Below, in pieces: positions 31,179 through 39,630 of a stretch of DNA of 64,000 nt (within the stretch, counting starts at the first letter, position 1; each line of letters begins with the position of its first letter). The notes below the pieces were generated by a model that was not told the DNA's origin, did no database searches, and saw only the letters and a list, made by a program, of their open reading frames with translations. Source of the DNA: an uncultured Bacteroides sp. (lineage in GTDB: Bacteria; Bacteroidota; Bacteroidia; Bacteroidales; Bacteroidaceae); contig NZ_CAJLKP010000018.1 in the NCBI RefSeq assembly GCF_905207245.1, forward strand, positions 10,145 to 74,144. Reading direction: 5' to 3'. The position numbers and the translations under genes were made by a program.

Positions 31179-33182
31179 TCAGATTCTTTGCATCGGTACA
31201 CAGAAAATGAAACGGGTGCCTTGAATATATTCTTTATCAATAATCAGATAACCTCCCAACTTTTCTGCAACGGTGCGGCAAATAGACAAGCCAAGACCTG
31301 TGCCCTGAGTGAAATCATTCAGCTTGACAAAACGTTCGAAGACGTGTTCCCGTTCATCGGCAGGAATGCCTATTCCGGTATCCGTAACCGTGAATATTAA
31401 TTGCTTCTCCTCCTCTTTCAGCTCGTAGGCCAGTGTAACAGAACCTTCCCGAGTGAATTTTGATGCATTGCTCAGCAGGTTATCGAGCACCTGCACTATG
31501 TAGCTATAGTTACTGTCTATTATCAGTTCATCGCAAGCCGGCTCAAAAATGAGCCTTATATCTTTAGAAAACAATTCGCCCGCCGCGTCCATTGAAGCTT
31601 GGCAACAAGCATTGACATCGACAGCATAATGGTTGATTTCAATATTACTATCGAGTGCTGAAATATCAAGAATATCACCAACCAGCTTCAACAGCAGTTT
31701 ACTGTTACTTTCAATCAGCGAAACATACTGCTTGATGTCTTCCTGCTCCTCAAACATATCGACCAGCACCCCGGAGAAGCCTACAATAGAATTGAGAGGG
31801 GTACGGATTTCATGGGACATGTTCTGGATGAATACTGTTTTCATCCAGTTACTTTGCTCGGCAATTTCTTTCGCCTTACGCAGTTCTTCTTTGGCTTCAA
31901 TCAGTATGCGGTTCTTTTCGTCCAGCTTATCTCTGGATTTATGCAACTTTCTATTCAACTTTCTCTGCTGCAAAAGGAAGACAACGACAATGCACAAGAT
32001 TCCCACTACAGAAAACAGGATGATACGGGTATTTTGAAGTTGCTTCTCTTGGGAAATCTTTTCCAATTGCTGTTTCTCGGCACTGAGCCTTTGCAAATTC
32101 AAGATAGTGGCAAACTCACCGGTAGTGATTTCTTCGTTCTTCTCTTTTTCTTTCTTTTGTTCTATCAGGAAGTCGCGATACAAATCAGCTGCTTCGCTTT
32201 TACGATTCATTTCCCAAAGAATGTCGGCCTTCTTCTTCCTTAATTCTGCCAAAGTCATTAAATCGTTTATTTTCTGTAGTTCCGCCTCCCGTGTAGCCAA
32301 TATGCCAAGAGCCTCATTATAGTTGCCGACTCTCCAGTTGTAATCAAGCTCCACCTCATAAAAATAGTGGATATGACGTTTCAATGAAGGTTCCTCCGCA
32401 TACATCTGCCTGCATTCTTCCAATGCCTGACGTGCAGCTTCCCTATCCCCTTGGGCAAGATAGAGTGAGACATAAACCAGCTTGGCCGTCACCTTATGAT
32501 AAGGAGACTTGACCGTTTTGAGCGCTTTCTTTAATAATTCGGGAGCTTTTTCTTTTTCGCCCAGATCAATGTATATCTTCGCCGCATCACTGTATTGGCA
32601 AGATATATTGTATCTTACGACATTAGTCTTCTCAGAAAGTTCTATCTCTTTAAGCATGAACTCCTGGGATTTTTTCAATAAACCTTTGGCTGCATAGACA
32701 TTAGCCAAGGCATAATAACATTCGGCAATACTTGATGTAAGATTATCCCTCTCAGCCTCACGCAGCATCTTTTCTGCTTCAACAAGAGCAATGTTATATT
32801 CTCCCTGTTTGATGTAATAGTTCACCAGGCGGGCAGCCCAGGCCCAATAGTAAAGTTCAGGGTTTTGCACCTTCCGGGCAAATTGCTTCAGCCGATTTAC
32901 TCCGGCTATGATGCTATCCGTACGATTTTCACCTTGCCCATAATAGTAATAATCCAATTTAGCTCCTAAAGCTATTTTAGACATTACGGTATCATTGCAT
33001 CGGATTGCCATGTCGAGCAATGTATCCGAGGCTGTCAGTACAATAGGATTGGTGGGGTCATTAAAATGCTTATCATAATAAGCATGCATTTGGTTTACGT
33101 AGGTGGAATCCACCTTTTGGGCATGGACAACCCATATAGCCAATTGTAAAAAGATACAGGCAAGAATCGTTTTTTTCATCAT
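31179..33182 (-). CDS. TPR-containing sensor histidine kinase
   Basis: 667 residues. Sec signal (KKTILACIFLQLAIWVVHA), a periplasmic TPR-like helical sensor of about 360 residues, one membrane helix near residue 400 (IILFSVVGILCIVVVFLLQQ), a coiled coil, the HisKA box NMSHEIRTPLNSI, and a HATPase domain with DNLLSNASKF, DTGIGIP and GTGLGLS. There is no receiver domain and no AraC output, so it is not an HTCS. No response regulator gene is adjacent, so it is an orphan kinase. The signal it senses is unknown. Confidence 0.92.
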   Translation of the reverse strand: MMKKTILACIFLQLAIWVVHAQKVDSTYVNQMHAYYDKHFNDPTNPIVLTASDTLLDMAIRCNDTVMSKIALGAKLDYYYYGQGENRTDSIIAGVNRLKQFARKVQNPELYYWAWAARLVNYYIKQGEYNIALVEAEKMLREAERDNLTSSIAECYYALANVYAAKGLLKKSQEFMLKEIELSEKTNVVRYNISCQYSDAAKIYIDLGEKEKAPELLKKALKTVKSPYHKVTAKLVYVSLYLAQGDREAARQALEECRQMYAEEPSLKRHIHYFYEVELDYNWRVGNYNEALGILATREAELQKINDLMTLAELRKKKADILWEMNRKSEAADLYRDFLIEQKKEKEKNEEITTGEFATILNLQRLSAEKQQLEKISQEKQLQNTRIILFSVVGILCIVVVFLLQQRKLNRKLHKSRDKLDEKNRILIEAKEELRKAKEIAEQSNWMKTVFIQNMSHEIRTPLNSIVGFSGVLVDMFEEQEDIKQYVSLIESNSKLLLKLVGDILDISALDSNIEINHYAVDVNACCQASMDAAGELFSKDIRLIFEPACDELIIDSNYSYIVQVLDNLLSNASKFTREGSVTLAYELKEEEKQLIFTVTDTGIGIPADEREHVFERFVKLNDFTQGTGLGLSICRTVAEKLGGYLIIDKEYIQGTRFIFCVPMQRI

Positions 33183-33215
33183 AAGTTATTTGCTCGTTGT
33201 ATATTAACTGGGTTC

Positions 33216-33223
33216 TAAAGATA
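33216..33223 (-). promoter_or_regulatory. -7 box of the sensor kinase gene
   Basis: Minus-strand TATCTTTA, one base off the TAnnTTTG consensus, 34 bases before the start codon. Confidence 0.4.
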
Positions 33224-33386
33224 TGCTTTATATATGAAAGAAGATATTGTTCCATCTTACAAGCCAACACAATTGACGTTTTTTATCTTTTTATTGTAAA
33301 TAATAAGCTATTTCTAAACATTCAGAGCAAATAAACAAATAATTGTGCACTATCAATGCATCTATAGCCAGTCCACTATAAAAAGG

Positions 33387-33432
33387 AAATCCGCTTATTA
33401 TCAATTATTTAAAATTGATAATAAGCGGATTT
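33387..33432. terminator. Perfect 20-bp hairpin terminator
   Basis: Arms 33387-33406 and 33413-33432 are perfectly complementary with a 6-base loop. T-rich flanks occur on both strands (TTTTTT after it on plus, CCTTTTTA on minus). It lies 25 bases after the stop of the esterase gene and so mainly terminates that leftward unit. Confidence 0.85.
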
Positions 33433-33457
33433 TTTTCTCCGGATTACTTTCCTCAAA

Positions 33458-35416
33458 TTATTTCTGCGTCACCCCTTTCCAGTCATCCGTACGGAAAGGC
33501 GATGCGGGCAAACCGGCACCATTATACAGATTGCAAACCGGGTTGTTGGCCCAGGCATAGCGTACAGCAACCGGATAAGGCACTTCCGGAGAAGTTACCA
33601 CAATCTTATCGCCTTGTATTTCTGCTTTCGCCCAGTGGAATTTATGGTCGCGCCCGGCAATGGAGAAACCTTGCAGTTCTTTACCGTCACCGCTCTTCAA
33701 ACCACCATTGGTATGGTCGAAAGAGAGAATTATCTTATCTCCATCCACTTGATAGGAACGGTACATCGGACCGGAATATGGTATCTGTTCTCCATATGTA
33801 TTAGCACGGGCTATCAGAGCCAAACGATGACCGACCGCTTGTTTATCTTTCGGATGAATATCATTGGCGTCGCCTTTATCAATAATTACCGCCATGCCCG
33901 TATTGGCAACAGCCAATGTACGGGTTTGCGCTTCACGGAGTTCCGCCCATTCAGAGTCAGCCGGCTGCGGAGATTGCTGCATGAAGTTGGCCAACTGCAC
34001 AAAATAGAACGGGAAGTCCTGTCCCCAGTCCTGACGCCAGTTTTCGATGACCAACGGGAAAAGTTCACGGTACTGATAAGCACGAGAAGCATTATTCTCT
34101 CCCTGATACCAGATGGCACCACGAATAGTGTAAGGCACTAACGGATGAATCATGGCATTATATAAAGATGTCGGCAAGTTGGGATTCTCGGACATATCTT
34201 TCGGAGGCATTCCTTCTTTTCGTGCATCTGCTGCCACCTGATATTTCCATTCGCCTGCAAGGCTGATTTGTTCACCATTGGCAGAACGAAGATAAAGTTC
34301 GTCCGGCATACCGCAGCCACCGCCTGTATCCGTAACGCGGATAGCTAATGTCAACGCTCCCGCTTTAACCATTTTACCGGGAACCGTATAATTACGTGCA
34401 ATCGAATAACCATCAGTACGTCCTACCTCCTGCCCGTTCCAATAGGTGACATCATTATCATCAATAGCTCCCAAAACCAACTGCACTTTCTTACCAGCCC
34501 AGGAAGAAGGTATCTCAACAGTCCGGCGAAGCCACAACAAACCATCAAAACCAGCCAAACCTTGTTCTTCTACCATACCGGGGAAGTTCATTTTCCCCCA
34601 GTTGCTATCATCGCAGGTGACTTCCGCCCGCACCGGTTTACCAATGGCAAAACCCTCGTCAACACGATTGTTCCAAGCCTCCAAACCTTTCAAATACTCC
34701 GCTTTCATCGCAGATTTATCAGGCATTGTCTGAATATCTTCCACTACTTTACTGAAATCCGGCATTTCTTTCAGTATCTTTCCACTAATCCAGGACTCCA
34801 CATTCGTTCCGCCCCAGGAAGTATGGATTAACCCAATGGGCACATTTTGCTTTTCAGAAATTTCACGACCAAAGAAATAGGCAGTAGCAGAGAATTCAGG
34901 AACCGTAAGCGGTGAGCATACCTGCCAACCGTTATCGCGAATCTTGATGTCCGGCTCCGGTTGCGTGCTCGTCACATGCTCCACGTGCAGCAAGCGGATA
35001 TTAGGATGGTTAGCAGCAGCTATCTCTTTCTCATAATCCATTATTTTACCCCAGCCCTTCAAAGGCATCTCCATATTCGATTGCCCGGAACATATCCAGA
35101 CTTCACCGATCATTACATTCTTCAACACCAGTTTCTGCCCGTCAGTCAGGGTTAGTTCATACGGTCCTCCGGCCTCGGGGGTACGGACAGAGAGTTTCCA
35201 CCTACCATCTTTATCAGTAAGGGTTTCATACGTCTTTCCATCCCAGGAAGTGGTAATTTTCACCGTTTTCATCGGTTTAGCCGTACCCCAGATAGGAGCA
35301 TCCGCCTGTTGTTGCAGCACCATATTGTCCGAGAACATGGGCGGTAGCACTACTTTTGCAGACATTGCTCCGGATAACATCAGCAAAGCTGCAACTAACA
35401 TACACTTGTTTTTCAT
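33458..35416 (-). CDS. Sialate O-acetylesterase-like SGNH/SASA esterase
   Basis: 652 residues with a Sec signal (CMLVAALLMLSGAMSA). The family signature EVWICSGQSNMEMPL holds the nucleophile Ser113. WYQGENNAS lies about 350 residues on, and DIHPKDKQAVG near the C-terminus supplies Asp/His. A galactose-binding-like beta domain is inserted between (WYNGQEVGRTDGYSIARNYTVP-type region). Family knowledge: removes O-acetyl groups from sialic acid or acetylated plant glycans such as xylan or pectin. It is separated from the PUL by SpmAB, YbeY and repeats, but could serve it. Confidence 0.85.
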   Translation of the reverse strand: MKNKCMLVAALLMLSGAMSAKVVLPPMFSDNMVLQQQADAPIWGTAKPMKTVKITTSWDGKTYETLTDKDGRWKLSVRTPEAGGPYELTLTDGQKLVLKNVMIGEVWICSGQSNMEMPLKGWGKIMDYEKEIAAANHPNIRLLHVEHVTSTQPEPDIKIRDNGWQVCSPLTVPEFSATAYFFGREISEKQNVPIGLIHTSWGGTNVESWISGKILKEMPDFSKVVEDIQTMPDKSAMKAEYLKGLEAWNNRVDEGFAIGKPVRAEVTCDDSNWGKMNFPGMVEEQGLAGFDGLLWLRRTVEIPSSWAGKKVQLVLGAIDDNDVTYWNGQEVGRTDGYSIARNYTVPGKMVKAGALTLAIRVTDTGGGCGMPDELYLRSANGEQISLAGEWKYQVAADARKEGMPPKDMSENPNLPTSLYNAMIHPLVPYTIRGAIWYQGENNASRAYQYRELFPLVIENWRQDWGQDFPFYFVQLANFMQQSPQPADSEWAELREAQTRTLAVANTGMAVIIDKGDANDIHPKDKQAVGHRLALIARANTYGEQIPYSGPMYRSYQVDGDKIILSFDHTNGGLKSGDGKELQGFSIAGRDHKFHWAKAEIQGDKIVVTSPEVPYPVAVRYAWANNPVCNLYNGAGLPASPFRTDDWKGVTQK

Positions 35417-35449
35417 ATACTTGGTTATTAGTAGTTAGTGATTAGAAAG

Positions 35450-35457
35450 CAAAGGTA
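35450..35457 (-). promoter_or_regulatory. -7 box of the esterase gene
   Basis: Minus-strand TACCTTTG matches the TAnnTTTG consensus, 34 bases before the ATG at 35416. Confidence 0.55.
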
Positions 35458-35506
35458 ATTAGAAATTCGTATTCCCAATAACGTTATTACCCTAATAAAT
35501 GCAATA

Positions 35507-35551
35507 ATCTTTCCATTTAGCGTGCTAAATAGAAAGATATTCCTACTTTTG
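35507..35551 (+). promoter_or_regulatory. spmAB promoter with 15-bp operator-like dyad
   Basis: Arms 35507-35521 and 35524-35538 pair with one mismatch around a 2-base centre (core ATTTAGC GT GCTAAAT). The -7 box TACTTTTG follows at 35544-35551, 24 bases before the ATG. The dyad covers the -33 and spacer region, so a repressor site is likely. The regulator is not known. Confidence 0.6.
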
Positions 35552-35574
35552 CCGTAAAATAAACGCGTTGCTTT

Positions 35575-36807
35575 ATGGTTTTAAATTACATTTGGGTAGC
35601 ATTCTTCGTAATTGCTTTCATTGTGGCATTCATCAAACTCCTGTTCATGGGCAATACTGAAATCTTTACGGAGCTTGTCAACTCCACATTTACTTCCTCG
35701 AAAACAGCATTTGAAATATCCCTGGGACTGACTGGTATTCTTTCCTTGTGGTTGGGCATCATGAAGATTGGCGAACAGAGCGGCATGATAAATGCATTGT
35801 CCCGTTGGCTGAGTCCTGTGTTCTGCCGCCTCTTCCCTGAGATTCCGAAAGGACATCCCGCCATGGGTTCCATCTTTATGAACCTCTCTGCCAATATGCT
35901 GGGACTGGATAATGCCGCCACCCCCATGGGGCTGAAAGCCATGAAGGAACTGCAAGAGCTGAACCCGAAAAAAGACACAGCAACCAATCCAATGGTCATG
36001 TTTCTGGTACTCAATACTTCCGGACTGATACTGATTCCAATCAGTATTATGATGTACCGCGCACAGATGGGCGCCACGCAGCCTACTGATATATTTATTC
36101 CGATACTTATTACGTCGGCCATCTCCACCCTTGTGGGAGTAATTGCTGTCAGCATTGCCCAGCGCATCAATCTCATCAATAAACCTATCCTTATCCTCAT
36201 CGGCTGCATCAGCCTTTTCTTTGCCGGACTCATCTACATGTTCACACTGCTTGGACGCGAAGAAATCGGAACGTATTCTACATTGGTTGCCAATATCATT
36301 CTGTTCAGCATCATCCTGTTGTTCATTGTCTGGGGATTGTGGAAAAAGATAAATGTATATGATGCTTTTGTGGAAGGTGCCAAAGAGGGATTTACCACTG
36401 CTGTACGCATCATTCCTTATCTGGTGGCATTCCTGGTGGGTATTGCCGTATTCAGAACTTCCGGTGCAATGGATATGCTGGTAAGCGGTATCGGTTATGT
36501 AGTAGGACTGTTTGGTGTGGATACCAGCTTTGTAGGCGCCTTGCCCACCGCGTTGATGAAATCATTGAGCGGTAGCGGTGCCAACGGACTGATGATTGAC
36601 ACCATGAAAGAATATGGTGCGGACTCCTTCGTGGGACGAATGAGTTGCGTAGCGCGTGGTGCTTCGGACACTACATTCTATATTCTTGCCGTTTACTTCG
36701 GCAGTGTGGGCATCACCAAGACACGCAATGCCGTCACCTGCGGACTGATAGCGGACTTTGCAGGCATTATCGCTGCCATCATCATCAGCTACATCTTCTT
36801 CTTTTAA
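35575..36807 (+). CDS. Fused SpmA/SpmB nucleoside-recognition (Gate) domain membrane protein
   Basis: 410 residues, about ten membrane segments. The first half resembles spore maturation protein A (SANMLGLDNAATPMGLKAMKELQ) and the second half SpmB (TALMKSLSGSGANGLMIDTMKEYGADSFVGR). Family knowledge: the fusion is usual in Bacteroidota, which do not sporulate. Gate domains occur in nucleoside and ion transporters, so a transport role is likely but unproven. It is followed after 26 bases by ybeY, and a dyad-bearing promoter precedes it. Confidence 0.88.
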   Translation: MVLNYIWVAFFVIAFIVAFIKLLFMGNTEIFTELVNSTFTSSKTAFEISLGLTGILSLWLGIMKIGEQSGMINALSRWLSPVFCRLFPEIPKGHPAMGSIFMNLSANMLGLDNAATPMGLKAMKELQELNPKKDTATNPMVMFLVLNTSGLILIPISIMMYRAQMGATQPTDIFIPILITSAISTLVGVIAVSIAQRINLINKPILILIGCISLFFAGLIYMFTLLGREEIGTYSTLVANIILFSIILLFIVWGLWKKINVYDAFVEGAKEGFTTAVRIIPYLVAFLVGIAVFRTSGAMDMLVSGIGYVVGLFGVDTSFVGALPTALMKSLSGSGANGLMIDTMKEYGADSFVGRMSCVARGASDTTFYILAVYFGSVGITKTRNAVTCGLIADFAGIIAAIIISYIFFF

Positions 36808-36833
36808 TTTTTAATTTCTAATTCTTAATTAAT

Positions 36834-37244
36834 ATGGTTTCCTATCAGACAGACGGCGTAGATATGCCCGCCATCAAAAAAGGCACAACAACGGAATGGA
36901 TTAAAGCCGTTGCTGCCACTTACGGAAAAAGAGTCGGTGAAATCGCCTATATTTTCTGTTCCGACGAAAAAATTCTTGAGGTAAACCGCCAGTATTTGCA
37001 ACATGACTATTATACTGACATCATTACTTTTGATTACTGTGAGGGTAACCGCCTCAGTGGTGATCTCTTTATCAGCCTCGATACAGTGCGCACTAATGCA
37101 GAGCAATTCGGCAGCGATTATGAAACAGAATTGCACCGTGTGATTATTCACGGCATCCTGCACCTTTGCGGAATCAATGATAAAGGTCCGGGAGAACGGG
37201 AGATAATGGAAGAGGCAGAGAATAAAGCGCTGGCGATGAGATAA
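36834..37244 (+). CDS. ybeY: YbeY, 16S rRNA maturation endoribonuclease
   Basis: 136 residues. UPF0054 signature HGILHLCGIND: His106 and His110 are the first two metal ligands. At the third position, where E. coli has His, this protein has Asp116. The conserved STDIITF-like segment appears as YTDIITFDY. Family knowledge: metal-dependent endoribonuclease needed for 16S 3'-end maturation and ribosome quality control. The His-to-Asp change appears to be a Bacteroidota habit rather than a defect (recall, not checked). Co-directional with spmAB. Confidence 0.93.
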   Translation: MVSYQTDGVDMPAIKKGTTTEWIKAVAATYGKRVGEIAYIFCSDEKILEVNRQYLQHDYYTDIITFDYCEGNRLSGDLFISLDTVRTNAEQFGSDYETELHRVIIHGILHLCGINDKGPGEREIMEEAENKALAMR

Positions 37245-37261
37245 GTACACAGGAGCGTAGT

Positions 37262-37321
37262 GAAGGATCTACTCTCCTGAATCACAGAGAGAAGATCCTT
37301 CGACAAGGATGACAGAATGAT
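37262..37321. repeat. Dispersed repeat with hairpin, copy 1
   Basis: GAAGGATCT (37262-37270) pairs with AGATCCTTC (37293-37301). The right part, read on the minus strand, gives ATCATTCTG...GTCGAAGGATCT, matching the segment at 63945-63971. This resembles the short 'ATTCTGAGCGNAGTCGAAGAATCT' repeats scattered in Bacteroidota genomes. It follows ybeY directly and may also act as its terminator. Confidence 0.6.
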
Positions 37322-37389
37322 GCGCTTATCAGAGTCTTGCCACACCTTCTTTTTCTTGTATCCTTCGCAATCTTTATATTATTTCATTT

Positions 37390-37570
37390 AAGTTTCGCAT
37401 GTTGCTCAACTTATTAGTTGACAAGGGAAGAAGGGGGACGAGTTGACAAGGGGAATAGTACCGATAGCCGTATTTATCTATAAAATTTCTATAAATAAGC
37501 AGACTTTCTGTCCTTGTCAACTCGTCCCCTTCTTCCCTTGTCAACTGCGAAAGTTGAGCTTGCGAAACTT
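37390..37570. repeat. Large near-perfect inverted repeat element
   Basis: Core arms 37416-37451 and 37512-37546 match over 35 of 36 bases (one extra G), extended by AAGTTTCGCA (37390-37399) with TGCGAAACTT (37561-37570). Each arm holds AGTTGACAAGG twice as a direct repeat. The 60-base centre is AT-rich and has no coding frame. It overlaps nothing coding and ends 3 bases before the stop of the next gene. It is related in sequence to the element at 4738-4807. Confidence 0.75.
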
Positions 37571-37573
37571 GAA

Positions 37574-39601
37574 TTATTTCAGCAAGAACTGTTCCGCACG
37601 TCCCGGCGAGAAGAGCTCCCATAAAGAAGCAACCGTCCAGCCCGGGGCGAAGATATTATTATAATATCCTTTACCATTGCGTCCATAGTCCCAGTTGGTA
37701 TGTTGTACCACTTCAGGATAATAACCCACCTTTGCGATGCCACACATATGACCTTCATAGGGCAACAACTGACGCATAGAGGTAGAAATTACTTCGGCAA
37801 AGTCAGCGAAGCGCGGTTCATTATATTGCTTGGAAAGCCAATGCAGTACATCTGCAAATTCGAAGATAAACACATCAATGTGATTATTCTCAACCGATAC
37901 ATTCCCCCAACCACGGGTTTTCAAACCAATGTCACCTAACATCTGTCCTTTTGCAAAAGGAACATCCCAGGTATAATACCAGGACAAGGCGAAATAAGCA
38001 GCTTTCTTTGCCAGGTCCGCATAATGGATGCGCTCGGCTCCTTTAGTGACCAGAGCCAGATAGTATGTAGCTGTAGCAGCATACAAAGAGGCCTCCTTGT
38101 CTTCACAATTGGCATCCAATGTTGACGAGAAATAATCAGCTTTGGATATCAATTCCTTCTCCAGATAATCTACCGTACGTTTTGCACTTGCCAGATAACG
38201 TTTGTCTTTGAAGTATTTATAGGCCATTACCAAAGGTAGAGTGGCCGACGGGGTACTGCCTCCACTGGCATCTACAAGAGAAAAGTCGTCCTTGAACTTA
38301 CGCGGGAAACTACCATCTTCATTCTGCAAACGAAGGAAGGAGTCCAGTATACCTTTTATACGCTTCTCCCATTCAGGATGTTTACGTTTCTGCTGCTTCT
38401 CGTAATTCAGATAGTTCAATACGGCATATACACCTTCGGACTGACGACGGATGCTATGAACAGGATCTTTCGAAACATGATTGTAGTGAACAACCTCATT
38501 GAAGAACCCTACCTGAGAGAAGCCATTTTGAAGATAAGTATCAAAAACACTATTGGCATTATCCACCAGGTCTGTACGGTTTTGCTGCGCTCCATACTCC
38601 AAAGCATTAAAAGCATTGAGTAATGTGCGTCCTACAAAACCAATTTCAGCAACATCCGTACTGGCACAAGTAGCTGTTTCCAACTCTACTCCGGAATAGT
38701 AATGGGTAGGTGTATTATCCACATAACTTTCCACAAAGAAGTTACTCATAACCTCTTTCATTCTATCCACCGTATAAGGTGTATTGACAGGTTCCGGGCG
38801 ATTCGTATCATAGCTATATTCCCAAGTGCGCTGTATGCATTCCGAGAAGTCAGCCGCATCCACTTCTGCCAATTCCCAGGTCAGAGAAATGCTATCGCCT
38901 TTGCGAAGCAACTGGAAAGCCTCAACAGAGGGAGCCAGTGTCAACTTACGAATATAAGTTTTTGGCGCTTCTTTATACGGAAAACCGAAAGAGAGCACAC
39001 TTATACCTTCTATATTCTCAAAACCTGTATAACCAATAGATGTTTCACCGGATACGATCACTTCCCCTTCTTTGTGAGTAGCCAACGCATCTTTATCGAA
39101 CTTATCAATACGAAGTACTGACATTGACTTCCTGCTTACAGGATTGAAAATAGCCGTCAACGGAGTACTCAAACGGTCCTCACGCACCAACCAGCTATCG
39201 GAAGTATGGAATGAAGGTGCCTTTTGCGGTGAACGCAGATTACGGCGATACCAGAATCCCGGCATATAAAACTGGCAATCGGCATGCTTATAACCGGTCT
39301 TTACTTGTTCCCCATAATTGAAATACACATCTTCCAAAGCATTTATCACAACGTCAACACGTTGTTTTCCATCTCTTTCCGTAACTTTCCGGGTAATAAC
39401 CAACGGCAGTTCACTATTTGCCCGGCAATTGTATGTTCCCTCTTGCGCTTCCTGAAGAATAAGCGAATATTGCTTTGCCTCATTCCCCGGTACTTTCAAA
39501 GAAATAAAAGCCGAGACATTCTCCGGAGCAGCACTCATAGCCGACATTTCGGCAATACCCATCAAAAGTATTATCCCCAAAAACAATCTTTTTACTCTCA
39601 T
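37574..39601 (-). CDS. Unrecognised secreted PUL protein, probable (alpha/alpha)-toroid glycosidase or lyase
   Basis: 675 residues with a Sec signal (RLFLGIILLMGIAEMSAMS). The first 260 residues look beta-rich. The rest is helical with paired aromatic motifs (QNEDGSFPRKF, DASGGSTPSATLPLVMAYKYF, TRGWGNVSVENNHIDVFIFEFADVLHWL), as in (alpha/alpha) toroid enzymes. I do not recognise a named family and cannot point to catalytic residues; acidic candidates are in NEDGS and VENNHID. It is the last gene of the SusC-led run, 29 bases after the GH43 stop, so it is probably made with the PUL. Confidence 0.65.
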   Translation of the reverse strand: MRVKRLFLGIILLMGIAEMSAMSAAPENVSAFISLKVPGNEAKQYSLILQEAQEGTYNCRANSELPLVITRKVTERDGKQRVDVVINALEDVYFNYGEQVKTGYKHADCQFYMPGFWYRRNLRSPQKAPSFHTSDSWLVREDRLSTPLTAIFNPVSRKSMSVLRIDKFDKDALATHKEGEVIVSGETSIGYTGFENIEGISVLSFGFPYKEAPKTYIRKLTLAPSVEAFQLLRKGDSISLTWELAEVDAADFSECIQRTWEYSYDTNRPEPVNTPYTVDRMKEVMSNFFVESYVDNTPTHYYSGVELETATCASTDVAEIGFVGRTLLNAFNALEYGAQQNRTDLVDNANSVFDTYLQNGFSQVGFFNEVVHYNHVSKDPVHSIRRQSEGVYAVLNYLNYEKQQKRKHPEWEKRIKGILDSFLRLQNEDGSFPRKFKDDFSLVDASGGSTPSATLPLVMAYKYFKDKRYLASAKRTVDYLEKELISKADYFSSTLDANCEDKEASLYAATATYYLALVTKGAERIHYADLAKKAAYFALSWYYTWDVPFAKGQMLGDIGLKTRGWGNVSVENNHIDVFIFEFADVLHWLSKQYNEPRFADFAEVISTSMRQLLPYEGHMCGIAKVGYYPEVVQHTNWDYGRNGKGYYNNIFAPGWTVASLWELFSPGRAEQFLLK

Positions 39602-39630
39602 AATTATATCTAATCTATTTCAATTCATTA

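Noticed and set aside
31179..33182. Hybrid two-component (HTCS) regulator for the PUL
   Set aside because: The kinase lacks receiver and AraC domains and has TPR rather than propeller sensors, and it is not next to susC.
33458..35416. Inclusion of the sialate O-acetylesterase gene in the PUL operon
   Set aside because: It is separated by two plus-strand genes, a terminator and repeats; only a functional link is possible.
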